Part shown: positions 1 to 12,500 of the stretch, piece after piece
How positions within the stretch are numbered: the first letter of the stretch is position 1
How the letters are laid out: every line of letters starts with the position of its first letter
DNA from: Nautilus pompilius
Lineage: Eukaryota > Mollusca > Cephalopoda > Nautilida > Nautilidae
DNA length: 64,000 bases
Assembly (NCBI GenBank): GCA_018389105.1
Contig: JACATO010002450.1
Location: forward strand, 566,501-630,500
Reading direction: 5' to 3'
Translations under genes and position numbers: made by a program
Notes under the pieces: generated by a model
Told to the model about the DNA's origin: nothing
What the model saw: the letters and a program-made list of their open reading frames with translations, nothing else
Databases searched by the model: none

Positions 1-420
1 GTCTTCATTGTCTGTTTGTATGAATGCATGAATGAAGGCAAAATGGTTGAAATGTTTAAAAAAAAATCACCATAAAAATATTCGACAAAATTTTTTCACC
101 CAAAAAAAGATGTAAAAAATGATTTTCTGTCCATTTTATTTATTTGTTGGCATAATTTCTGGCGGCATAACACCTGTTGGCATAAAGTCCAGCTACCATG
201 CATTAATGCCAAGATGTTGGTAATGCTAAAGCAAAGGTTTCAAGACTCGGGGACCAAGTCTGCTTAGTTTACTTTCCATTGATAAGTGATAACGTTTCTT
301 TCACCTCCTTTTTCTGATCCATAACAAATCGGTAAGTTATTATTGGACATGTTCAATTAATATATCATTGTTATACAAACTCTTGGTTGACCAAAATTCT
401 GCAACAAAATTTCTACCAAC
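1..420 (-). other. VPS45 intron, 5' part
   Basis: This is AT-rich sequence after the exon 5 donor. I see no further VPS45 exon and no recognised repeat here. Confidence 0.6.
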
Positions 421-558
421 CCGAACATTCTCAGCAAGGCGTCTTGCCATTTCTGATGAATTCTGATATCTGATCATTGGACATTTCTTAAGAGACAGTA
501 ACACAGATGTCAGACCCTGGACTGTCCTTGTCAAAATTCCAGGTAGCCAATTAAATCC
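421..558 (-). CDS. VPS45: VPS45 coding exon 5
   Basis: The exon is 138 bp, with acceptor CTTCTAG. It encodes [30 protein letters not shown] and RRLAENVR. The donor is ambiguous: GTTGGT at 420 keeps the family alignment but is a weak site, while GTAGAA at 416 is a better site and would add four bases. The next exon is outside the window. Confidence 0.88.
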
Positions 559-3500
559 CTAGAAGAAGAATAAAATCAAAAGTATAAATAGGGTATAGAT
601 CAGTGGTTCTCAACCTTTTTTGGGCCATGCCCCACCTAATCACCTCTAAAATCCTGATGCCCCCATGTGGTGATTTATACTTCTTATCATTTAAAAAGTT
701 AACTCCGTTTCAGCTGAAGAAGCTTAAAACGCCAATACCTTGGTTTAAACAAGCTTCAAAAGAACATGGCATCCATGAAAAATGAAATAAACAAAAGACA
801 GTTACAGTTTTGAGCAAGAAATTACTGAAAAAAATGTAAGAAAAAAATATTAAGTGGTATTAGATTTTAATAATGATACATATGATAATAAGAGAGAATT
901 CACAGGTAATAAAGAGAGAGAAAATTTCTATATTTATGAAAATATTTGTGGATTGTCTCATACAAAAACAGCAAATAAAAATCCAAAACATGTAATAGAA
1001 AACTGAAATGTACTATGAACACAAACTAATTTGAATGGAAGCTTATTTGATCATTTTAATTACTGTACAATAAAGTATAAGTTCCTATCAAATGCAAAAT
1101 GCCATTTGAGCACACCTCAAGAAAAGCGGAATAAAGTTAGTGAGACCCTTGTGCTTCATGCCTGCTGCAAAGAGATTTTATATTAGGCACTAATTTAGTC
1201 AGCTTTAGTCTCAAATCTCCTCGTTTACTGATATCCAGTGAATTTCTTTTCTTCAGTAGCAAATCATTTACAACGCTAAAGCCACATTCAGCTAAATATG
1301 AAGATGGAAACGGTAACAACAGTTTCCTTGCAAAGCTAGTTGAATTTGGGTATTTAGTTTCTGTCTCATCACAAAGCCATGTCATCGCTCCTTTTATGTT
1401 GAATAAAGTTTTAACTGACTCATCATTTTTTATTTCTGAGAGTTCTTCTTGGTACTGCACTGAAACATCAGATAAATCCACAAGCACTGGCTGCATCACC
1501 CACGATGGAAAATTAATCTGTTTTAAATCAGAAAATCTTTCTTTAAAATCAGAGGCCAATATTTTCAGATGATCCACAATGACAAGCACAGCAGCCTCAG
1601 TTGGCTCACATTTTTTTAGCCAATGAAATTGGTCAAAATTTTTGTCAGAAATATATTTTTGGCATAACTCGATAAATGAAATAAAGCCAAATATCTTCGC
1701 CTTTGCATCAACAAGTGTTTTATTTGTTCCTTGAAGTTTATTCAACACATTCAGTTTTTCGAAAATATCTGCTAAATAACTCAAAAGCGCTTTTCCATCA
1801 ACGGTTAGCAGGTGCTTCATTTCAGGCTTGTCACTTAGAAAGCCACTAAGTTCATCAAACAGTTCCATGAATCTTTTCAAACAATTCCCTTTCGAAAGCC
1901 ACTGTACCTCAGTGTGAAGTAAAAGTCTCACATAGTCTGAATTGTTATCTTCACAAAATTTCTCGAAAAGACGCTCACATTTGGCATTAGTTTTGATAGC
2001 ATTGATAGATTTTATAACTGATTTCAGTACCTCATTAAGTACAGGAGAAATATTTTTCGACACTAAGTTCTCTCTATGAATAACACAGTGCACAAGAATC
2101 ATTTCTGGATTCTCATCTTTCATCAATTTTAAGCAGCCATTTTTCTTGCCCATCATAACAGGAGCACCATCAGCTGCACAAGATGTTGTGTTTTCCATTG
2201 GTATATTATTGATATCTAAGTAGTATTTTAGTTTATTATATATATCAGCAGCGGTAGTGGTGGTATCTAAAGATTTGCAGAATAACATTTCAACAAATTC
2301 ACCTTTATCAATATATCTTACATAAGTTAGCAATAAGGCCTCACTGCCTCTCTCAGTTGATTCATCCATTTGTACTGAGAATTTTCTTGATTTCAGCTTT
2401 TCAACAAGTTGTGTTTCAATATCTTCACTCATTTCATCTATTCTTCTCCTAACAGTGTCGTTACTGAGTGGCATGGCTTTAACATCTTTGTCATCTTTTT
2501 CCAGAACTGTTTTAAGAAATGCAGATATTGATGGTTTAATTAAATCCTCCCCTATAGTATGATTTTTTCCAGATTTAGCAATGAGTAAAGAAATTTCATA
2601 ACTTGCCTCAAGAGTACAACTGATAGTAACAGTTTGTGCAGTGAACAGAGACTTTATTGTTGATCTTTTTTCAAACTTATTCTTTAAAGATTTGAAGTAA
2701 TTCAAATCTGAATTTACATACGCACTATGTTTCGCCTTCAAATGCACCTCAAGACGACCTCGTTTCATTGATTCGTTGGTCAAGCATTGTTGGCATAAGA
2801 GACAGAAAGGTGACCTTTCATCATGAGCAGCGGGTATCAAATTTCAAAAATTCCTCTGAATACTGACGAACTTTCTTTTTGCTTGCACTACTCATTTTAT
2901 GCATAGGGGCTGTGACTGAAATAAATGAGTAATCTTAAGAAGTGAAATGCACTTTCAGAATTTAAGACGTTTAAGTTAACACAAAAATGAAATAAAATAA
3001 TTAGAACGTTCAAGTAAACACATAAATGAAATGAAGTTAACACATAATTAATGAAACAATGCCGATTCGTTTTATACAGCATATAAGGACAGACAGTGCG
3101 GTACACCAGATTTTTACGAATGCGTGAAAAATTTGTATCACAAACGAATGTACTGACGATAATCGTCTGACAAAAATATGCACACACACATACATACACA
3201 ATGAATTTGGCAAGACTGTTGTATTATATTAGCATTTGGACTATTAAGTTTTCATCTCTGACACTTTATGTATCTTCTCGTATCATCATAATACTAAACA
3301 ATCAAATATATTCACGAGCAACCAAAGAAATATGTATCAATTACCTTGCGTGAAAACACCAAAACAACAACTTTGTTTACAAGCTCTGAATTTTCAGAAA
3401 ATGGAAATGCTCTCCTTTGAGAGAAAACGGAGGAAACAGTTATTATAATGGTAACTTAGCAAAAGCCCTTTGAATCGCATTTCTAAATCAAATTCAATAA

Positions 3501-6500
3501 ATAAGGTTCTTCCATGACCTCGTGCACTTTGTGTGACGTGCATGAAGAGCGATGGCACAGTGATTATGTAATAACTATACAATAAAGACCTTTTTCACTA
3601 AAAAAAAAATATTTACTCAAAATAGCATCTGAAAAATAAACTTTACCTGATGGAAAATCCAAAAAATAAAAATTGAAAATTTGGACCCAGACCTCTTCAT
3701 TTGTACTCAATTGCCCCCCTTAAAAATCGAATTGCCCACCTGTGGGGCATACGCCCCACGTTGAGAACCACTGGTATAGATAGAATAGGATGTGCAGATT
3801 CAGTGCAGAACTGTTTCCAAAAGTTGGTTTCCAAAATGCAGGTGCTAAATAATATTCAATTCATTTTCTTAGCTGTTCAGTGTTTTGTGTCAATCTTACC
3901 TGAGAACAACCCACAATATTCAGAGAAAACAGATGAGGGTTAACTGCAGTGTAATCTCCAAAAAATTCCTAAAAAATAACACAGGAAAGGCTTTTAATCT
4001 TATAACTCTATCACAACAACAGAATTAGTAGGATAAATTCCCTAAGTATAACTCATGCATCACACAAATTCTCTTTTGGTGTGAATCCATGATTATGACA
4101 CTTGAACATGTCAAGTTTTTTGTGGAAAATAACAATCATCTCTAACATTAACATTTCAGTCTATAAGCTTTCTGCCAAGTGGCACACATTTAAAGCAACA
4201 ATTTTGTGTGTGCTGCATGACTGACAGATAGTTTCCATGACATTGGTCTTGAATCAAACCAAGATTTTTGCAGCTTCAAGAATTGGCAGAGAGGTTATAA
4301 ATTGCTCTACATAAGTTGCTAGGTGGCCAATTATGCAAGTGCCATAAAAAATCTAATTTCCATCTATTTACTTATGCTAATCTCTAAATATACAAAAAGG
4401 ATAAAAATGTTTGAGTTTTAAAATTATTATTATTATGTCTAGTTTGTTTAAAAGGTCATAAGAAAGATCAATATATTTCAGTTTCACTTAGCATAATCAG
4501 GAATTTCTTTAAAATTCTAAATTATGGAATATTTAATATATTTGTTTAAAATTTTTTTATTCAGAATTTGCCCAATACATAACTGTTTTGACATCATAAA
4601 TTAAAGCTGATCAGAAAAAAAAAAGTATTCATAAGTAGTACTTTAAATTCTGAGTAGCTTTGTTTGGTAAGAGGTTAAATCCAGAAAGTGGTAGAAATTA
4701 GATGGCTAGTTCTAGGAATTTCCAACCGCCTTGTTAGTACAACTAATCAGAGAAACTACATTTCAATGATCTTTCCCTGTCACTATTATTGAAATAGTAC
4801 TGTTTTGGTATGGAAATATGCTAAATTTTAGTAGATATGCAGTAGGAATTACTATTTTTTAACAGTGAAAATAGATTATATTTGGTCTTGTACATGCAAA
4901 GTGTAGGTTGCCAAGTCTCTTGATATGTTTTTACTATAAGTTAACATCAATGCACACCAAACGTCTTCTTCAAGACCATACCCAGATGACGACAATAGAA
5001 AAAGATTGCCAAAATGTAGGTTTTCTACTAAAAAGGTGGTAAGAAATTCCCAAACCAACCATCTAGTTTTTATAGGTAACACATCAATAACTTTCCCCAC
5101 TTGTCCAGAAAGTAATGTAAAACTGTTATCTTAGTACTAATTGCAACATTTACTTTAACAAGAGATTATTAAATAAGACAAACAAGCCAGCAAAAAGAGG
5201 TGGTTTCTTGATTAGTACTTTAGTTAATTGTACATCAAACGAAACAGAAACCAATCAAGATCATAAACCAAATAATAAAATAACAGGTGTCACAAAAGCT
5301 TTAAAACTACTGTATTCTTTAGGCTAAATTGAAAAATCAAAACAAAAATAACTTAAACTATTTTTACAATAAGTAAATGTGCAGTATGAGAGAGAGAGGT
5401 AGAGAAGACGATGACAGAGTGGTGAAGGAATAACCCCTTCCCCAATCAGGAATACTACATACCAGTACAGCAGCACCATCAACAATAAATTTACCTGAAC
5501 TTCCCTGACAACTTCTTGGTCATCAGCTTCAGCTAGAACTTTAACATCTTGTTTACTGATAACATTGCTAAAATCTGTATAAAATATAAAACAAACAAAG
5601 GACATACTTTAGTTCAAATTTAAAAGAATTGATATTAACTTCTTACAACTACTCTTATTATCAGCACTCAGAAAACACCATTGCATGAGTTGACAGTAGG
5701 TACTCATATTTTACTATCCAAGCTTAACAGGAAGTTTTTACCTTTCCTTACAATTAAAAAATTTTGAAAGGATATAGTTCTACGCTCGTTTTTGAAGCAA
5801 CTCCATCACAACAAAATGCATAGCTCAAACACTGAATACAGGCATCAACTGGTTACTATCCTTTATTTATGTATTATATTTTTAACTCCTATAAGTTTAC
5901 TTTTAAAAAAACATTATTTTCTTTGATTTAAAATACATTCCTTTCTTTGTTCATCATCGTTTATTCTTATACTTTCCTCAGACAAATTTCTTATTGCTTG
6001 TTTTAATACATTTAACTTGGATTATGTGAAATTTGAAGCAATGACTATGTAGCAGTAATGCTAGAATCCCTGCGCATGCCTCATATATGCTACCTACTGT
6101 AGGTAAGAAATGAGAAAACAATAAAACACAACAAATCAATTTCAGTAAATGGCACACAAAGGGTTAAATAAAACCATAAAGTAAATATAAGCAAAAGTAT
6201 ATACAATGGTAGCCATAACTGCAGACACCGTAAAAATGTTTCATATTTCATAAATCAATTTATTAGTGCATAGTCATATACATAAGCATAAGACTTCTAT
6301 AAAATCTATACATAAGTATTTTTAAATTTTCTTCAACAAAATATCCTTCTTTATACTGAAATTATTTTATCAGTGTTTCAGTTAACTTGCTGAATTACCT
6401 CAACATTTTCAGTAAGTGAATCCCTATAGGCAATAATGACATCATAAAATGCAGCTGGGCTGAATTTGAACTACCCTCTAGGTCAGGGGTCACCAAACTA

Positions 6501-9500
6501 CGGCCCGCGGGCCAGATCAGGCCCGCGACGTCAGTTCATCAGGCCCGCCGACGGTACTTGCATTTGCATGATAAAACGGATGGAACACGAGATGTTGTGA
6601 AATAAAATTTTTTAAATTTTTTCATGGATAATTGACACATCATGGGCAAGAAGGCTCAGAAAAATTCCCCGGTCAAGGTGTTAATCGAGCTGGTCTCTAG
6701 GCTGTTTTCTTCACCCTTTATTATGGCTACTAAGAAAAGAAAAGTGGATGCTGAGTGCCGCATTTTCAATGAAGAACGGGGGAGTAAAGTACTTCTTTGT
6801 GGAAACAAAGGACCAGAAAGCTAGTTGCGTGGTATGCAGTGAAAGTGTTGCCGTTTTGAAAGAGTACAATCTTCGGTGTCACTATGAAACAAAACATCTA
6901 TCAACATATTCAAAGTTTTCTGGAAAGTTACGCTCTGAGAAATATGAGTCCATGAAACGTGGTTTAGAAACTCAAAGAAATCTCTTCACGAGAAAGTTTG
7001 CTGAAAATGAATCTGTCACTCGTACAAGTTACAAAATAGTGCATAAGTTGCAGAGCGAGGAAAACCGTTTACTGATGGCAACTTCATCAATGAGCGTATG
7101 ATGGAAGCAGCAAATGACTTGTGTCCTGAGAAAGCCGATTTGTTTGGAAGTATCAGCCTTTTTTGGAGAGATTTTCAGATCTCGACAGAATTGAGAGTGA
7201 CATTCTTCTGTTCCAGAATCCGTTTCATTGTAACCTTGATGATGAGCCAGTTGAACTACAGTTGGAGCTCATTGATTTGCAAGCAAATGACTTGTTGAAA
7301 GAGAAGCACAGAGAAGGAAAACTTGTTGAATTTTACCGCTTCTTACCTGAGGTTGTTTCCGAAATTGAAGAAATCTGCCGCTGGTATGACATCATTGTTT
7401 GGAACAACTTATGTCTGTGAGCAAACATTTTCAAAAATGAAGTATGTGAAGTCAACACATCAAACGAGATTGACTGATGAACATTTGAAAGCAATTCTCT
7501 TGATTGGATGCAGCAATTCCAAACCAAACATTGATGATATCTTGAAAGCCAAACGTCAGTTTCACAAATCTCACTAACCTTTTTTGCTGCTTAGTTTGTA
7601 AGATTTAGATATGTGCACACTAGGTCTGATGTAACTATATTTTTGCTAACGTCGCCTTCTTTGATAACTTTTTAGTAAATAAATATGTTGGTTGTCTTTG
7701 TTTTTTGTGCATTGCACGCCACTCGCCCATGATTAACATGGAATGTTAAACTTAGTGTTTCGTCTTTTTTCCCAGAGCTTTCGTTCTGGCTTGCAAGTAT
7801 TGAACAGAATGATTATGCGGCCCGCGCTCGTCATTCTTTCAGTTATCCGGCCCACTGTGAAAAATGTTTGGTGACCCCTGCTCTAGGCTATAACGAATAC
7901 TCGTATATTGTACTATTTACAGTAGCCAGGGAAAAAAAAACAGTATAGTTTATTACTTCAGAGGAATAAGGGAAAAGTTTAATCTGTAGACCATGAGACA
8001 TTGCAAAACTTGAGCAACTGTAATGTTATTTCTGGTTCAAGAAACCATTTATTTCTCTGGTAAAATATTAGATTTTTGTGTATCCTACCAGAAGCAATAT
8101 TTCATTTTTAACAGGTCATTTTTTAAATTTTTTTTTAGTGTACAGGAGACAAGATACTTGCATATTTTCTTTTGAAGAAAGTACATCCTTAAAACCATTA
8201 ATATGTTCAAGACAAATGTTTCCATGATGTGCAGTAACAAATGGATACATAGTAATTCAGGCCTGTATCTTAAGTCTACATTAAATAAAGATCCCATGTT
8301 TTTTTTGGTAATCTGGTGTGTAATTTATTACACTGTAAGACATCACTTGAAAGCTGGTAACCCAAGTCTTGGCATATCAGTTTACATGCTTTTCATTTCA
8401 CAAAACTTACTTAATCCATCCTTTTTTTTTTACAAAATGAAGACGACAAACCATATGGTATCTCAAACTTATTAGCAGCCACATTAATGAGTAATTTTTC
8501 AGACCTAAACCTTTCCCAAACTGTGTAGCTCCTTCCTATGCCATGAACATAGCACTGACAAATGAGACTAGAACACACACCATTCCTCATAACTAGTGCA
8601 AGGAATTTAACCATCTGCAGTCATCTGTAGATGACTTCAAATGTGGTCCGGCATGAGACAATCACAAGAATCAATATCATGGAAACTTGCATTAATCTTC
8701 CATAGTCTGTATATAGTTATTAATAGAATTTGCATCACTAGATAATTGCACAAATAAATGGCATATTTTTCTTTTACTTAGATATAAATCACAGCAACAT
8801 GAAAAGATCTAGGTGTACCAGTAGTTTTTAGTTTTATAACATGCTTTTACTATCTGTTTTTCTTTCTGATATTGAAAATGAAGCAGAATAATGTTGATCA
8901 AGATTTTAAAGGGTAATATGGTGATGACTGACAAATAAATGAAATTCATGAATCAAAAAATTCAATTTTAGTAACAAGTGAACAACTTTCCTGTGCTGCT
9001 GTTTTAGAAATTTTTTCACTAAATACAGTTTTTGATAAACATTTATTAAAGAATGCGGTCTGAAAAAGTTTATTACCTAATAGTTTGTGTTTGATTGCAG
9101 ATGTTATATTTTTTATCATCATCACAAAGACACTTACATATGTAATACAATCCATATTTTGGCATCCGTAATTCCTGAGATAACAGTTCCACATTGTCTC
9201 TAGTTGGTCTTAAAAAGCAAATACATTTCAAATGCTTCATTGTTTCCCGACAACCAGCATCAATCCGCTCAAACAGATAGACTTCCTTCTGCAGAATCTC
9301 AGACTGAGCATAGACCATGCTTACAATGGTAGTCTGTATTTAAAAAAAGACAAATATATACAAGTGTAATAATATCATAGTTCAAATAAACAACATTTTA
9401 TAGTATGTATTTTTTGTTAAACCATGTTCCATATTAACTCCCTTGGAGATTTTTCCCATTTTGAAGTCCAGCTGCCATGCTCCAAAGATGCATTTCAATG

Positions 9501-12500
9501 GATGTTGCAACTGTTTTTGACATAAAACTACTATTCAACAAACACAATCTAGAGCATTTTTTGGCCACAAGCTTTTGAGTATACGGTGTGTGTATAGATT
9601 TTGATGCATGAAACAAATGTATTTGGAGAGATGTTTATCTAGATGACGTATCAATGAAGAAAACGGAGATAATACATAGAAGTCTACAAAAAGGAAAGCT
9701 TGGATCCTCTGAAAAAATAAAAGTCTCGACAATATGTAATGTTCTGAATAAGAAGCAAAGATCTCAAGATTGTCTACCCAAACTGCATAAACAATAAAAT
9801 ATCACGATTCTGTGCCATTTGGATCTGAAACAGCTGAGACAAGTTGTAGTGTCATGCATCATGTCAAGTCATGGCTGCAATCAGTGGGCAAACAGTCTAA
9901 ATAACACAATGCTCATTCTATTCATCATCAATGCAGTGACCAAATTTTTGCCCCCAAAAAATGCCAAAAAGTTAATTTAAATTAAAGATCAGCATTGCAA
10001 GTATTTTCAATAGTTCTAGATGCTCAAGCTAGAACAACTTTACAAAATTCTTTTTTTTTTAAAGGTACTGTACTAAGCTATTATGGTAAAAACCCAAACT
10101 ATTACCCAGGCCTGCAAAATTTGGGTCATTGAAAATTGTCTGAAATGTTATAACTGATTTTTATGTTGTTTGGTGTGCTGATTTCAAATATGACCACTAT
10201 TTTTCTCTATCACGTAAGGATTTTTCACTAAGTGAATCCAAAAATAAGGGAAAAGAGATTATTAATACGTATTCTGGTTGAAACATTTTTTTGCAAAAAA
10301 AATTTTAAAATAGTTTCATTTACAGAATTATTGATAGAAAACCATTCTCAACACTTACTCACCTGTACAAGTCCTTATGCTGCCTTTTCTGTTTTCCCTC
10401 AAAGCTCCTTTTGGTACTTTTTCTCTTGTAGGCAGCTTGCAGTTCTTCTCTGCGCAACAGAAGTCCGCAATCACGTTGATGTTCCACCTACCCTGGTATT
10501 TGCGTTACATTTCCTTGATATCTTGATGAAATCTTTCCCCCTGCTCTTCACTAACAGCACCAAGATTTTCGGGGAAGTAGTCTAAATGAGAATTCAGGAA
10601 GTGCACCTTCAAGCTCATCAAACAACTGAAGTCTTTGAATTTCATCAGCATTTTTTCCACAATACACTTAAAGTTTGGGTCCTTATAGTTCTCAAGAAAT
10701 TTCTGTACAACTTCATTGAAAGTTTTCCAGGCCTCTTTTTCAACTGTTTCCATTTTTGTTTCAAACACATCATGATCATCTTTCAGAAGTTTCCAAATAT
10801 CTGGACCGACGAAAACACCTTTTACTTTTGCTTCTGACAGTTCCGGAAACTTGTTGAGCAGGTATTTAAAACACTCTCCTTTTTTTGACAGAGCCTTTAC
10901 AAATTGCTTCATCAGTCCAAGATTGAGATGAAGTGGAGGCAAGAGGACTTTCCTTGGATCAACCAAACTTTCCCATACTAAATTTTTGCTTCCAGGTTCT
11001 AATTTTACCCTACACAGCCACTCCTTTTTGATCCAGTGTTGGCCCCTATCCCAACTGTCCCATTCACAGAAGGAGCAGGGGTACTTGGTGTATCCTCCCT
11101 GCTGTCCAAGAAGCATGGAAATTACTTTTAGATCGCTGCATATTGTCCATCCATGATCCTTGTATTTCATTTTGGTGAGAATTAAGGCTAAATTCTCATA
11201 GCATTCTTTCAGATACACAGAATGCCCTCCTACTGGTACTGAAGCGTACTTGCTGCCATTGTGGAGAAACACTGCACTGCTTTGAGGTTTCTTTTTGATG
11301 AGTCAATAAAGAGCCTCCACTCGTTCACGTCATACAGTATGTAAAACCTCTCCATCAGTCCAGGGACATCGCTGGTCACCTTCTTTAGAAAAGTATGAAA
11401 TGAAATATTTTTCTCTATTTCTAAACCATGAGAAAGAGAAACCTGGGACAACAAGTTCTTTTCCTTTAACCTAGAGTCTAACAGTTCTGCTGCATCTTTA
11501 CCAAGTCTCTGACTAAGTCATTCAATTCAAGCTGTGAAAAAAGTTGTGGCTCGCTGCTGCCTGAAACATCGTTAAAGTCTTCATCAGAATCCTGGCCTTC
11601 TTTTCCAGAGTCTTCAGGCGTGTCTTCTAGTTTTTCTGGAGGTAAAGGTACTGGTATACCTGGGCCGTGAGGTACAGGGCGTATTGCCGACAAGAGGTTC
11701 GGATAGAAAATTTCTTTCTTATTTTTTAGATTGAACCCCTGTACGTTACACGAACAAAAGTAACAGTCACCACTGTGACTTCGGGGTTCCCTCCAGATCA
11801 TATGGATCCCAAAACGGAAAGACTCTTTCTTACGTTGAGAACACTGTCGGAGTTCTTCCACACAAATAGAGCACAATTTATGTGGGGGCCCAGGACTTAT
11901 CCTGGTCACCAAGTTTCACACCAAAATACGCATAATACACTTTCTTAACAAAGTCTGCGATGTTTCTTTGCTGTTTCTTCACTACAAGTTCCAACAAATG
12001 TAACGAAAGTTATCAGGAGCATTAAGACAACCAACCCCTTGCCGCCATTTAGTACACTTGTAAACAGAAGAAAACCACTAAGGGAAAAAAAAGTAAACTT
12101 CTGCACAAATGACAGGTCTGGAAAAATACACTGGTTATGACAGAACCGTCTCACACAAAGATCTAACTGCAACTGAGTCTAAGTAGGGAGTCTGGAGAGG
12201 GGGAAACAAAGGAGTGAGTAAAAAAGAGTAAGTGGATCTGGAGATACTGAAATCGAAAATCTGAGTTTGTGGGGAAATGGTAGGTGATGGAATTTTTAGA
12301 CTATTTTTACTGAAAACAGCACCCAAAAATCTATAAGAATCAGCTGTTAGCTTTCGGGCAATTTTTCCATTGCAGGCCCCTGTGTTATTTGTTTGCATTT
12401 GGCATCCTACGTTTGGATTGTTTCTGTTTACCTAAGAATAAATAACCGAGTGATCGGTTGTCGTGTACAGGTAAGAATACCTCGGAATTATGGGCGCACC

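Larger units (their letters stand above)
601..3773 (-). mobile_element. hAT DNA transposon (ZBED5/FAM200-like), near complete
   Basis: The element is 3173 bp with 14-bp identical terminal inverted repeats (CAGTGGTTCTCAAC at 601-614, inverted at 3760-3773). It is flanked by a perfect 8-bp target duplication GTATAGAT (593-600 and 3774-3781). The 8-bp duplication and the CAGTGGTTCTCAAC ends are typical of Charlie-like hAT elements. It carries one long transposase reading frame on the minus strand. It sits in the intron between VPS45 exons 4 and 5, in the same orientation as VPS45. The perfect duplication suggests a fairly recent insertion compared with the other elements in this window. Confidence 0.95.
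10395..11990 (-). mobile_element. Decayed element of an unrecognised transposon-like family
   Basis: A degenerate protein reads on the minus strand through at least three frame changes and one in-frame stop. In order it shows [110 protein letters not shown] and, after the stop, KYQGRWN. I recall proteins with this motif order as multi-copy uncharacterised genes in invertebrates. Conserved acidic residues (in CSDLKV and EEQGERF) would fit an RNase H-like nuclease, but that is inference. Ends and target duplications were not found. It lies in VPS45 intron 1. Confidence 0.65.
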
